In this document: positions 36,830 through 48,878 of the stretch, one piece after another
How positions within the stretch are numbered: position 1 is the stretch's first letter
How the letters are laid out: the number at the start of each line of letters is the position of its first letter
The notes under the pieces: generated by a model
The model's database searches: none
Seen by the model: the letters and a program-made list of their open reading frames with translations, nothing else
What the model was told of the DNA's origin: nothing
Position numbers and translations under genes: made by a program
Assembly: GCA_910589415.1 (NCBI GenBank)
Contig: OU342630.1
Location: forward strand, 40,580,012 to 40,644,011
Source: Malachius bipustulatus
Taxonomy: Eukaryota; Arthropoda; Insecta; Coleoptera; Melyridae
Direction: 5' to 3'
Length of the DNA stretch: 64,000 nt

Positions 36830-37745
36830 AAATTATTTATAGGAAGATAAAACTTATATTGGAATTGGGGCACCTAAAACAGTATATCAAGATATAGTTG
36901 CTTATGCATGGAATGCTACCAAACGATGTAATATGCTCAACCCTCAACCACGGGCTCCTCTAAAAAGAGCCTTCTGAAATTACGAGAATGCCTTGTTCAC
37001 CGTATTCGCATTTCATATCTGAAGGCGAATCATTGATCAAATACAAATCTACATCACCATATCCCAAAGTTCAGGCCAAGACAATCTATTCGAAGCTTGC
37101 AACAGTAGATACCTATGGAATCCTGGAGAGTTTCACTAAACCGATAATCCAGCTAGAAAAAAACATTTAAAGATTTTCTGTTCTGCAGACACACCTGTAA
37201 AAAATACAGTAACTGGTTGTGCTATCTGTTGGATAGGTAATGGAGTTATACCAACAAAGTAGGTATAACTAATAAAATAAGTAATTAAAGCAGCTCAAAT
37301 CTCAAAAAGTTATGCAGCAGCTGGACTGTGTTCATACAAATTAAATATATGATATATTTAGATAAGACAGACTTTCTAAAATCTCCTAAAACCTATATGC
37401 TTGTAGGATTTTCAACGTTCAAAAACAAATCAACAAAAGCTTTTCCTTTGAAACTGGACTAACTGACATTTGTTTTGTTGTGGTCATTTATTTGTCGAGT
37501 AGTTGTACAGGATAAAACAAAACGCACAGTTGATGGTTACGCTTATTCTGATACTATATGAAAACTCACAGAAAACAATCTAATTCTCGGGAGTGCTATC
37601 TCCACAGGGGATACATTCTTTTGCTGGCAGTGTATTCCGACAGATAGAAAAATATACAAAGTTCTACCCTACAATTTAAATAACCATTTGGCTTTTCTAA
37701 AGAAAATTAATCAAAGATGCAAAAAACATTATCAATAGGTCAAAT
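36830..37745 (+). pseudogene. degraded coding-like segment, unidentified
   Basis: With frame changes the plus strand yields TYIGIGAPKTVYQDIVAYAW followed by NATKRCN (about 36850-36930), PVKNTVTGCAICWIGNGVI (about 37190) and LTENNLILGSAISTGDTFF (about 37560), with protein-like composition but many stops. It looks like an old transposon protein. I cannot name the family. Confidence 0.3.
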
Positions 37746-37749
37746 AAAA

Positions 37750-38600
37750 CCGATGAAAATTTCAATTCCTGAAAGCTATAAGAGTTATTCAATCGGGAAA
37801 TGAAATTTGTTATTAATTTATTTTTTTCTGCGACGGGAAAAAAGTATAAAATTTTATCACTTTTGGCAGGTGAATGAATTTATCGATATATTAAACTATA
37901 TGGCACTCGGGTTAAGAATTTAGTCTGTTAATGTATGGATTATTAAAAATGAATTTTTGTTTCTCCCGCTCCTCGACAATGCTGTTGCTTGTCTCGCGGT
38001 CGTCACTGAAGTCCTTAATTCTCTCTTCTTCGCCAACCTTGTTGAATTGTACATAAAGATTTAAATTTTAACGTAAACAGCAGATATAAAAATGCCTGTT
38101 TATATGAACTGCTTTTTGTCATCGAAAAAAGTAAATTAATAGGGGAAAATTAATAGGAAAAATAGTCTTCAAAACAATCAAATAACACCAATAAATTCAG
38201 AATGCTAAGCAATGTCAATACACCAACTTTCAATTTAAAACTTCAAATAATAAAGGAGCTATTGAGGAAAGGAAAGAATTTCAGTTTTTCACTTTTTTCC
38301 CATCTATGATATGAGAGTTCTATGACCAGCTTTGAAGTATTTGAACTCTATAAACTCTAAAATAATGGCACTTTTTAACAATTTTTTTGCTCCAATTCTG
38401 ATATGTATTTGAATTTGATGTCAGTAATAATATCGTAAATATCATAAGATGTAATGTTATAACTCGTTTGTGATCACTAATTACTTGTTAAGCTCGATTA
38501 TTAAAATAACTGGAGGTATAAGAACATAATTTAAGAACAACATATAATTATTGCAACAGAATTTTGTTAAATAAGAACAAGTGCTGGAATTATTAAGATC
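37750..38600. other. intron next to the version-Q M1 exon, nothing recognised
   Basis: AT-rich, no gene or clear repeat. Confidence 0.4.
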
Positions 38601-38603
38601 TAC

Positions 38604-38879
38604 CTCTCTGTGATCACATCCTGTATCACTGCCAATGCCTGACGAAGCTTCCGAGTCCTGCAGATGTTCACACAGCTCGTCGTCTCCATAAAGTTCAGCG
38701 TATTTCTTCAGCAGACAATCGTCGCACAGCTCAGGATCTCTCCACTCCCTAGGGGAGAATCGGGCAACGATCCAGATAGTTGCACTCACAAGAATATAAG
38801 CTCCCGCCATGTATAACCAGATGTGGATCGCCAACGGGTTCAAAAAAGAGAAGAGACTGCCTGGTAGTCGACGGGATTC
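38604..38879 (-). CDS. kainate receptor exon, M1 and first half of long loop (version Q, part 1)
   Basis: 276-bp, 92-residue exon, phase 0 at both ends. The acceptor is TTTCCGAAG before GAA at 38879. It opens ESRRLPGSLFSFLNPLA, aligned residue for residue with the start of the 50-kb exon, then M1 (IWLYMAGAYILVS) and ARFSPREW. After RDPELC the sequence leaves the family pattern and runs into an acidic stretch with DDC, CEHL, a Ser/Gly segment SEASSGIGSDTGC and DHRE, where it is cut by the donor GAG|GTAGAT at 38604-38603. The first residue of the LNPLA motif is TTG (Leu), not Met. The exon can only continue in frame into the exon at 23150 to regain a pore loop. It could be one half of an alternative cassette, or a remnant of a duplicated receptor. 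Confidence 0.9.
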
Positions 38880-38899
38880 CTTCGGAAAGGTAGAAAATA

Positions 38900-41740
38900 C
38901 TGTGAGAATATTAGTGTGTTAGCTTAAAAAATGGTCGATTTCCATTAACGATCTTTAACGAGTCTTGAAGGTGGATAAATGGATGAAGGGTTTAAATTGA
39001 ACATTTGCTTCCAAAGTCGTCGATAACTTATCATGATGTCAAGGAATAGAGACGGAAAGAAAGCAGTAAAAATAGTACACAACTCAGTTTCTAATAAAGA
39101 ATTTTTTTTCATACTTTTATTCCGGGAAAAAAGATAACATCGCTGTTACTTATATTATCTGCCGAACTAATATGCCGGAGATTTAGACGTTTCTTGTTTC
39201 TTTAATGTAGAATTTTCTAATCTATAAATAAAACAATTATTCACCTATTGGACCGTTATAGGGACCATTTGTTTAGTGGTTAGTTTGTGTAGTAATCTTC
39301 TTTTAAGCAATGTAAAAGTTTTTAGCTTTTTTATTGGCTTTTATAATAAGTAATAATAATAATAATTATTAGTCCAGCTCGTTAACGAGCTTAGATAGTT
39401 GCCGATAAGCTGATTTAATAAATTCAATATTAAATAATAATAATGTCAAAAGGCATAATCTGCAAAAGTCCCGGAAAATCAAGTAACGTCCTTTAAATGA
39501 ACCACTAAATTCCGAAATGCCTTTATATAGCCTCCTGTGTCCTGACTATGGGTTACGTCGCACCGATCAATCCGACTGATAAGTAGTAAGATTACATTGG
39601 CCCAATTAGCCCGATTTCATATCTAATCACTTGTGGTTAAGCACAAATTATAACGTGCGATGGACGCACAAAAGAGGAAAAAACGTTAGCTACCGCAAAG
39701 TGGTTTTCATATTCAGCTGTTTCTTCCAAACCATAATTTTCATTAGCGGTTTCCTTCAATTTTTGCCGCTTCAATGGAAAATTTTGTGTTGGTATTACAA
39801 AATCTTCCCATACGCGTGAAACAGATCATTATAGTTCGTGAAAACATTTACTGGCTACTCGACCGTTTTTGAGGAAACAAATATCTCCAGAAGCCAGAAG
39901 TTCATTTATGATGCAGGATGGGTGCACGTAGAAGTTGTGTATAAATGTATGCTTTAAACTGTTTTTAATGTAAAAAATACAAAAAGTTTGTATTAATAGT
40001 AGACAATTTGTAAAAAAAACTACAATTCAGTAATTAGACCCATAGGTAAGTTTTAAATCCACAATCATAAAGATTTTAAGCAGAATGAATAATTAGGACT
40101 TAAGATGCAGTGCCCATCATCATAAAAGAAAGGCTTTACGATGAAAATCTCTTAAGATAAACATGAATATTATCAGGAGTGATTTTAGAACACTCCACGT
40201 ATTTAATTATTATTCTTTATTGGATGGACTGAATGGAATTTACAAGATTTCTTGTTTAAGTTATGGGTTTCTGAATAGGTAGGAGCAACCGTTTACCAGT
40301 ACTGTAAGGTCAGTTGGGGAATTTGGGACATGCTTTTACAACGCGTATTTATACGCAGTATGTTTTCAGCTATGTTGTAATAGTCGAATTGCATTTTCTT
40401 TTATTTACAACCGAAGAAGAAAAAAAAAAGAAAAAAAAACCTGATGGGCCCAGTTACCCCTAGAAATTGGGTCATCTGGGCCATAAGGGTCTTCGTTCCT
40501 TACAAACTTTTGTTATTTGAATTGGGGTGAGTGAACCCCTTCAACTTCAACTTTAACAACGTTTATTGGTTCTTGTTTGATTTTACAATTTTTTTCTTAA
40601 CTACCTATGTCCCTATCACGGGCTGCTATAGGACTAATGTGTTCTCTTCAGCCCGGTGAATTCCTTGGAAAACATGTGAACCCTAAAAAAAATTACAACA
40701 AGTATTTAAGCCACACCACAGAATCTAGGTTTTGAAATGTAGCAACTCCTGCATAACGATTGGGAGTGAAACTAATTTAAATTTTGAAATTACATATTTT
40801 TTTAATAAATACAGTACGGTTTTCGTGTGATTTTATTGTGTCTGACATCATATGCATCATTTATTTCTTTTGTTACTTTTATCATTTATCAGCCTGAAGT
40901 TATGATTTTTCATAAACTTTTACCACTTTCGCTTACAACCACTTTTAATCATGTCATGTAAAAGATCTCTTCAGAAATTTATAAGAAAACATCAGTATTA
41001 ATGATAGTTAATATAGTTGGGGTGACTGGATGAGGCTGGGGTAACTGGGTCAGATTTGAACCCAGATGCCCAAGTACGTGGTCCACTTACCCCATTTCTT
41101 AAATCTTCCGGGGGTAACTGGACCACTCAAGCTTAGAATCTAAAGAAGAATATGCGTTTACAGTATAGTTATAATGTTTTATTATGCCTCTAATTTACGG
41201 TACGTGAACTGTAATGTTGATAATCTTTACAGTGAATATTTGGCAAAATCAAGATGGCATAACGCTGCAAAGAACATTTAGGTAAAGATAGGCACTACAA
41301 AATTTTCACGAATTGCTACAAAATAACCACAACATTTAGATACATGAAACAGGTTGTTGAATGAAGACGTCAAACGATAAAATCACAGAATCAAGATGAA
41401 TTTGAAATTTGCGTGTAGAAGAATTCTTCATAAATACAGAGTGAGTCCTTTTAGACATTCTCTTCAGTAATCTTAAGATGTTCGCTGACAAACGCGGGAC
41501 GGCGGGAGAGGGAGCGTGACCGATTTGAGCGCGGGATGTATAATTGTACAGCGAGAAATGCGTGAATCGAAACGCATGAATTTGTGTTCATGCATATCCA
41601 GCTTCACAGTAATAATTATTATTACATCACGCTTCTCATGTCTCGCGTTGGTTTGTGAGCTCTTTTAATATGTTGAAAATGTGAGAAAGTACCTATAAAA
41701 CCTATCTATTGGTGCAATAAAAAATTCCTCAATATGTCTA
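38900..41740. other. intron; scattered GGGGTAACTGG motifs at 40310-41125
   Basis: CAGTTGGGGAATTTGGG (40312), GGGCCCAGTTACCCC (40446), GGGGTAACTGGGTC (41039) and GGGGGTAACTGGACC (about 41110) recur in both orientations, suggesting a decayed DNA element. Otherwise nothing is recognised. An ATT/AAT microsatellite is near 39350. Confidence 0.4.
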
Positions 41741-42699
41741 AAGGCCCGGTTACACGGTCCGTGGTTCGGCGAACCTGTCTCGACGAGCCACGAACCATGC
41801 ACCGTGTGATGACATAGGTGACTCGCTATGGGCTCGCGGTTCGTGGTGTGTGGTTCGCCGTATCCATCGGGAGCCGGTAAATTTGCACAGAACAAAGCGG
41901 GCGAACCGAGAGGTTCGTGTAGATTTGTCGTCGGTTCAAATTGGTTCGCCATGTTGCGAACCAACGCTCAGTTTAGCAATTTATTTTATGCCAATAATTG
42001 AGTCTTGTATTGCATGCAGGCGGCAATTAAAATGTAATCTTCGATAGTTTGGTATTTGATAGCAAGCCTTAGTACACTGCTTTTTACTGCTATAATCGTA
42101 ATTGATTCCGGGAACTTGTGCCGTGGTCCATGGAAATTTTCTCCGAATAAACATCATCGACGATTACGTGTACACTGATAACTAATTCATTCTTGGACAT
42201 TTGTTTATAAATTTCAATAGCATCACGATATAAATGGGTGTAGTAGTGTGAAGTAGTGGACAGGACTTTCGTGTCTTAAAAGCAAATGACATGGTGATCC
42301 TGAAGCACGGCGTTACTCCGCGACAGCTAACTTGTCATTCTGGCCCAGCCGGCAGTTTCTGTTATGTTCGGTCACGCGGGTGTTGACGTTGCGTTTAGTA
42401 GTTCCGATGTATGCGTACAAACATCGGAACTACTTCAGGATCATCATGCCATTTGCTTTGAAGAAATTAAAATCGCGGTCTACTACTTCACACTACACCC
42501 GTTTACATTGTTAGTATATTAAAACGTATAAACATCCAAATAATTTCAATAGGCAGGAGGAAGGAATGAAACTTCCGAGGATTTCGTATCCGGCGTTAAG
42601 TCACACTCAAAAAAGTCATCGTCTGATTTAGAAATCTATGACATCATCGGAGAGATCGGCCGTTGCTACAGTGCAGATAGCTAGCGGAGGGGGTACCTA

Positions 42700-42760
42700 T
42701 GACGTCAGCAGACCATCATCCTATAAATAGTAGCGCTCTCCAAGCTGTCCAGTCATGTCC
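42700..42760 (+). promoter_or_regulatory. CRE plus TATA promoter-like module, copy 1
   Basis: TGACGTCA (42700-42707) is followed by TATAAATA (42722-42729) and, about 28 bp on, CCAGTCATG. This spacing fits a polymerase II core promoter. Transcript unknown. Confidence 0.4.
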
Positions 42761-43555
42761 ACACGTGTCTAGCTGTCTACACGTAACCGCTGATGATGTC
42801 TAGCGCATCTGTAGACGGAACGTTCCGAGCAAATCTCCACGGACCACGGCACAACAGCACGGAATCAATTACGTACACGGTCCGTGGTTCGGCGAACCTG
42901 TCTCGACGAGCCGCGAACCACGCACCGTGTGACATAGGTGGCTCGCTATGGGCTCGCGGTTCGTGGTGTGTGGTTCGCCGTATCCAAGGGAGTCGGTAAA
43001 TTTGCACAGAACAAAGCGGGCGAACCGACAGGTTCATGTAGATTTGTCGTCGGTTCGTGCTGGTTCGCCATGCTGCGAACCAATGCTCAGTTTTGCATGT
43101 AGACGGGAATTAAAATGTAATCTTCGATAGTTTGGTATTTGATAGCAAGTCTTCGTACACTGCTTTTTATTGCTATAATCGTAATTGATTCTGGGAACTT
43201 GTACCGTGGTCCATGGGAATTTTCTCCGAATAGACATCATCGACGATTACGTGTACACTGATAACTAATTCATTCTTGGACATTTATTTATAAATTTCAA
43301 TAGCATCACGATATAAATGGGTGTAGTAGTGTGAAGTAGTGGACATGACTTTCGTTTCTTCAAGCAAATGGCATGGTGATCCTGAAGCACGGCGTACTCC
43401 GCGACAGCTAACTTGTCATTCTGGCCCAGCCGGCAGGGGGATTTCGTATCCGGCGTTAAGTCACACTCAAAAAAGTCATCGTCTGATTCAGAAATCTATG
43501 ACATCATCGGAGAGATCGGCCGTTGCTATAGTGCAGATAGCTGTACGGAGGGGTA

Positions 43556-43615
43556 TGATGTCAGCAGACCATCAGCCTATAAATAGTAGCGCTCTTCCAG
43601 CTGTCCAGTCATGTC
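43556..43615 (+). promoter_or_regulatory. TATA promoter-like module, copy 2
   Basis: Direct duplicate of the module at 42700. TATAAATA at 43578-43585 is intact; the CRE has decayed to TGATGTCA (43556-43563). Confidence 0.35.
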
Positions 43616-44057
43616 CACACATGTCCAGCTGTCTACACGTAACCGCCGATGATGTTTAGCGCACCTGTAGACGGAACGTTCCGAGCAAATCTCCACGGAC
43701 CACGGCACAACAGCACGGAATCAATTATACGATTTCATTATCAAACTTGCTTTCAATAAAACAAACTAGGTTCCATGTTGTCTCGGCGAACCGATTGCGA
43801 AATAAAACTAAACGATCCACGCACTGTGTGACCACCCCTGGTTCGCTAAAGTACAAGTCTCTGCGAACCACGCACCAGTTCCACGCACCGTGTAACTGGG
43901 CCTATTATGATATTAGCAATAATTTGGGAATGCAGTCGATTCAAGAAATGACACTCTGTTTTTTTTCTATGCCAAGCTTCGAATTTTATTTAATTCTTTT
44001 TCATGGCTCTCTATAAAATGATTAACAATATTGAAATTTAGTACATAGGTCTTATAA

Positions 44058-44878
44058 TAGTTATTTATGCAACAAGTGCATAAAGGGGTACTTTTTTTCA
44101 CGACTGGGAAGTTTGACCGCATGAGCCGCAGGCGAATGCGGCAATCCCAGAAGTGAAAAAAAGGCACTTTATGCATATGTTGCATACAAAATTTTATCTA
44201 CGAGTGACTTGAACTAGAACGAATATAAAATTAAAAAAAAAAACTTGCCAATGCATTCATATCTTATGTAAGTGTTTCTTTGAAGCTATTAACGCTTTTT
44301 TCTTCACATCAGTTCATAAAGGTGACATATATTGCTTAATATACACTTCTTTAGATTTTTGAGGTAGGTACCTAGGTACCTAACAGATTTTGTGCAGCCA
44401 TGTTTGATTGAAGAATAATTTCTTCTAGTGCGGAAGATATTTCATTTATGATTAAATGTAAACATAAAATATTAAAATATATAAATTATATAGCCACATT
44501 TGATTGAAAAATAATTTCTTCTGGGGTAGAAGATATTTCATTCATTGAATCATCTACAATGGTATAAATTTCAGGTAACTAAACGACGCAAAACACAAAA
44601 TATTAATTGTACATAGATCTGGTGCTGGCGTTCTGCTAATAAACTGGTGGTTCAGTTTCTCGTGTTGGATCGCTCCGCTCCGCTCACTTGTACCTACTCG
44701 GCGGTCGGCGAGCGTGCAGCAACGTAGTATTAACGTGTCAGATTTAGCGTTAAATAATGAACTGCTACGGCACTTTATTACACCCAAACTACTTTATTTA
44801 ACTCTTCAATATAATCATACATTTTATGAACTAAGAAACGTCTAAAAAAGTGCATTTTATGAATCACTCGTAGATAAA
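44058..44878 (-). repeat. 821-bp repeat, copy B (inverted relative to 21495-22372)
   Basis: It reads as the reverse complement of copy A from TAGTTATTTATGC to CACTCGTAGATAAA, including the 120-bp hairpin (about 44064-44190) and the TIR element beyond it. Divergence is moderate and it lacks about 60 bases. It lies in the intron between the 50-kb and 38.8-kb receptor exons. Confidence 0.85.
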
Positions 44879-44879
44879 G

Positions 44880-45434
44880 ATGTATAATTGCTAATATAAT
44901 AATTGTAATATAATTGCCAATATCATTTCTAATATCAAATAAAAAATATCATAATTTTTGTAGTTATCAAGGCATTATTTAAAAAAAAAACGTAATATTG
45001 CGAGATGAAATTACTTTAAATTTTAAAGTAATTTTAATTTAAATTTAAAACACCTCAACATCAAACAATAATTACTTTAACTATTCCAATAATGTAATAA
45101 AGAAATAACAACACAATAAAGGAATTGTTCAAAGTGGCGCATTCTACAGCAATAACACGCATCACAGCGCCTCGACTAACTTATACGCTGTAGTATTCCT
45201 GGAGTAGTTCTAACTATGTACTTCAAAATTCTGAATAATACGTTCCCTCAACTCTTTTGAATTATTAGTGGAGTACCTAGGATCAAATAATATAATACTA
45301 ATTTCATTATTTGCAACCATTTTAACAAATAATACCTGGCTCTTTATTTTTATAGTTTAATTAATTTTTAAACTGCAATTCTTGATAATTTCGGGACACC
45401 CCTGAGTATAGTTTTTTTTTACGTATCTTAGTCT
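44880..45434. other. intron, nothing recognised
   Basis: AT-rich, no feature seen. Confidence 0.4.
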
Positions 45435-46266
45435 GTACCGGGTGGTCCATCACTTATGTCCACCCCCGAAAAAGAGGTTAATTTTAAAGATAAAAAATTG
45501 AAACTTTGAGGCTTTGTGTAATTAATATAGGACCACATAATGGCATAATCAGATTAATTATTTTTTTGTAATTGAGCCATCAGCGATAAAAAAACTGTAA
45601 TTTGGTGTTAATGATTTTTCTTTAATACATCGATAGAAATCAATTAAGAAAATCAAAATCGCTTAAAAGAAATATCAAAATTAATTACAAGCCTTTAATT
45701 AAATAAAATACTTAAAATATGGAAATGACAGCTAGAATGATTGATTTACGGAAGCAATAAAACTATCAGGATTTTGAAGGGCTGGTATAGCACAAATGTT
45801 AAGTAAACATATCCTAAGTAAACATTCATAAAAGAAGCCCCATTCGAGTTCAATGGCACATTCTTCTGACTGCTTCGAAGATTATTTATGGTAGGTACCT
45901 ACCCTGATTAGATTTGTCAGTTTTATTGCTCTACCATATATCAATCATTTTACCTGTCATTTCCATATTTTAAGTATTTTATTTAATTAAAGGCTTGTAA
46001 TTAGGTTTTTGATATTTATTTTAATCGATTTTGAGTTTATTAATCGATTTCTATCGGTGTATTAAAGAAAAATCAAATTTATTTTGGTCACATTAACACC
46101 AAATTACAGTTTTTTATCGCTGATGACTCAACTGAAAAAAAAATTAATCTGATTATGCCATTATGTGGTCCTATATTAATTACACAAAGCCTCAAAGTTT
46201 CAATTTTTTATCTTTAAAATTAACCTCTATGTCTGGAGTGGATATAAGAGATGGACCACCCTGTAC
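45435..46266. repeat. about 830-bp palindromic element
   Basis: GTACCGGGTGGTCCATC at the left is answered by GATGGACCACCCTGTAC at the right. Inner arms such as GGACCACATAATGGCATAAT (about 45530) and its inverse (about 46155) are close copies. No gene. Confidence 0.8.
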
Positions 46267-46761
46267 AATCAGCCTGTAAAGTTTGGTCAAGCTTACAGTA
46301 AACACCCTGTATACATACTACAATTTAAATTGACAAAGAAAACTTCGAATGCTGAAAAGGAATAAGGTAATTACCTACTAAAAATTTACTTGGGTAGGTA
46401 TGTGCTATCAGGGCGTTTGCCAAGATAAATAAATAAGGGACCAAATCCTGTTGATCCAGGAGAACCTTTATTGAATACTGATTTGGATTGAAATATTTAT
46501 CCAAAATATTAACATGTTTGATTATCTCGAAATTCAGCTCCTTTCTAATTACACTGTACAAAGTAGTACATGTTGATATTGTGCTTGGATATTTTGGTGG
46601 CCATTTCATAATAGTGCTTTGATTGACGAAGAGTAAAATTAATTCACATTGACTTCGAAAATCCGTGTTTATTAACCAAATAAACGGCATCCAGATATTC
46701 ACTCTAATTCAGTTTAGTAACATTATGATGGTTGGTTTGAAAATACAACAATTACATACAG

Positions 46762-47450
46762 TGAGGACGTTTATAGTCCCTCCTGACCTTAAATTTTCAA
46801 CCGAATGAGATAGAAATTTGATACAACAACGAAATCATATACCATGAATTTTACTACTTTTTGACGTTTGACATTTCTGTCAAATATAAAAGATGACGTT
46901 GCAGTCGCTGTCAACTTCCATTTTTGAAATGGTATAGGGGGTCATGTGAGACCTCATTCTAAAGGTACTTAAATTATTCGCAAAAAAATTATGTTAGTTG
47001 TTAATTTTGACAGTATTTGTGTCAATGAGGAGGGAGGACGTTTATAGTGCCCCTCCCCTTAATTTTCGATCCGAATTAGATAGAGTTTTAAAACAAAAAC
47101 AAAATTAAATTTCATGGATTTAACTATATTTTGACAAAACTGTCTGTCAAATGTCAAAGATGACGTTGCAATCACTGTCAACTTCAAAATTTTGAATGGT
47201 GTGGGGATCGTGTGAGACCTCGTTCAAAGTTAGTTGAATTATCAACACAAAAATTATCTTAGATTTAAATTTTTGACTAGTTTGTCCATAATTTAAAGAG
47301 GGTGGGGAGGACTATTATAAACGTCGTCGACAAAAATAATTATCAAAATTGAAAATATAATATTTGTGTAGATAACTGAAATACCTTTAAAATGAGGCCT
47401 CACATGACCCCTCTTGCCTGTCAAAATTTTGAAGTAGACTTCATTCTTTT
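46762..47450. repeat. about 270-bp module, two direct copies and one inverted partial copy
   Basis: GAGGACGTTTATAGT begins at about 46762 and 47034. Each copy contains GATGACGTTGCA and CGTGTGAGACCTC-like motifs. An inverted piece with GAGGCCTCACATGACCCCTC lies near 47394. Non-coding. Confidence 0.7.
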
Positions 47451-47539
47451 TTCATCACGTTTTAATAATTGCGCACGCCTCCGCTAAGTTTGAACTATAT
47501 GCCATTCTACTAAGGTAGTTAAAAAGGTGTAGTTAACCG

Positions 47540-47914
47540 CAATAGAAGTTGCTACCCCGTATATGTGTGACTAGGCTAACTGTTTTTCTCTTGTTTTTTT
47601 TTTCTTTCTTTTTCTTTTTTATTTTTTCTTTTCTTCTTCTTTTATTCTTCCTTTACCTTTTCGTTCTTATTTCTCTCTTTTCTTTTCTTTGCTTCTTTTT
47701 CTTTTGCTTGACAAACATGCTCACTGGGCGCTGTAACGTGTTTGTAGTGTATATATAACCAGGGTTTAAGTGGAAGAGCAGTGTCCGCTGATTATGTCAG
47801 TAGCATGCTGAACTTCGCCCTGAGGTTGAGACTAGATGCGTCTTCGTTTTTCTCTCAGCATATCTTTATGTAAATAGATTATGGATAGAGATGTAATTCT
47901 ATCTCAATAAAGAC

Positions 47915-47945
<31 letters not shown>
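47540..47945 (+). mobile_element. 3' terminal region of a LINE with (ATT)n tail
   Basis: A T-rich pyrimidine tract (47585-47710) is followed by 3' UTR-like sequence, CAATAAAGACT near 47907 and an ATT microsatellite to 47945, as in the LINE tail at 25292. No ORF2 piece was seen. The small frame over the T-tract is not a gene. Confidence 0.5.
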
Positions 47946-47946
<1 letters not shown>

Positions 47947-48239
47947 TATGAAAAGGTGATGTTTGTTGACTTCAATTGAAACTGATCTTGAAAAAATGAC
48001 CTTAAATAAGCATTCAAACAGTGAATTGAATTAGGGTCCCTACACCCTTCTGAACCTTCAGGGCATATCGGTGTGTAATGTGTACACGACAGTGTAAGAT
48101 AATCGTTAGGTACATATTTTCCCCACGAACCTCCATGAGAGTCGTAGTTGAAGCTGCTAATATCTTTTTTGGCTGACAGATGGTAAAGTGGGAGACAATG
48201 TGTTAATTCGAAGATAATAATAATTATCAAACCTACATT

Positions 48240-48875
48240 CTATAACCTGAGATCTCGTATAGTATTCTTTTTATTTATAGATCATATAGTTGAAGCTGTA
48301 AACTGTGATATTGATACGTTATTGGTTGCCGATGAACACAAGCTTTTAGAGTACTTAGTTCTTCTACAGCAGGATATCAGATAATATGTACATATTCTAA
48401 GCTGGGCGTGTTTAAGAAATATGTTGTAATATAGAATATGCCTAAGTGCTCGGTGGTTAATTTACTCCAGATAAAATTATTAATTTCAATTTTATGTAAT
48501 GAGTTGCTACTTTGAGGTTTGCTTTTAAATTAATGCTTGTTTCTATTTATGGTTTGTAAAAAATATCCAGTTACACATACACCTACGTCCATGGTAAAAA
48601 CAAAAGTCTAATGCAATACATTGTTTTCTCGTTTTATACAATGATTGCCGGAAAATAAGCTTGAGGTATAAAAGTAATTTAAAGGTAAGTTCGGGGAAAT
48701 TGTTTCTTTTATTAAAACAAAGCCTCGGAGAACAGGTTAAAGTACCTATTACGGTTTTTTTTAGAAGTAATCAACGAATCGTGCCTTAAAGTTTATTCAA
48801 GTGATCAATAACATCATCATGTATGTTGTAAGTACAATCTAATTACAGTACGTATTTCTATCTAGATTTAATCAA
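48240..48875. other. intron, nothing recognised
   Basis: AT-rich; no repeat or gene identified. Confidence 0.4.
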
Positions 48876-48878
48876 TTA

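Larger units (their letters stand above)
41742..43903. mobile_element. 2.16-kb TIR element with CG-rich ends and an internal direct duplication
   Basis: AGGCCCGGTTACACGGTCCG at the left and the inverse CACCGTGTAACTGGGCCT at the right form imperfect TIRs of about 23 bp. The interior is two direct copies, 41751-42873 and 42874-43729, packed with GGTTCG and CGAACC motifs. The first copy has about 230 bp more, including a perfect 14-bp-arm hairpin (AGTAGTTCCGATGT) at about 42399-42436. No protein-coding region. Markedly richer in CpG than the flanks. Confidence 0.75.

Noticed and set aside
41751..43100. tRNA B-box-like GGTTCG motifs
   Set aside because: No A-box at proper spacing and no cloverleaf; the motif recurs many times as part of the repeat.
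41742..43903. Viral origin (hairpins, promoter modules and CG-rich ends)
   Set aside because: No viral coding sequence is present; TIRs and direct duplication are explained by a non-autonomous DNA element.
46325..46702. 125-residue minus-strand frame
   Set aside because: No domain, low-complexity AT-rich DNA, no splice or neighbour support.
47549..47758. Phe/Leu-rich plus-strand frame resembling a membrane peptide
   Set aside because: Translation of a T-rich tract in a LINE 3' region.
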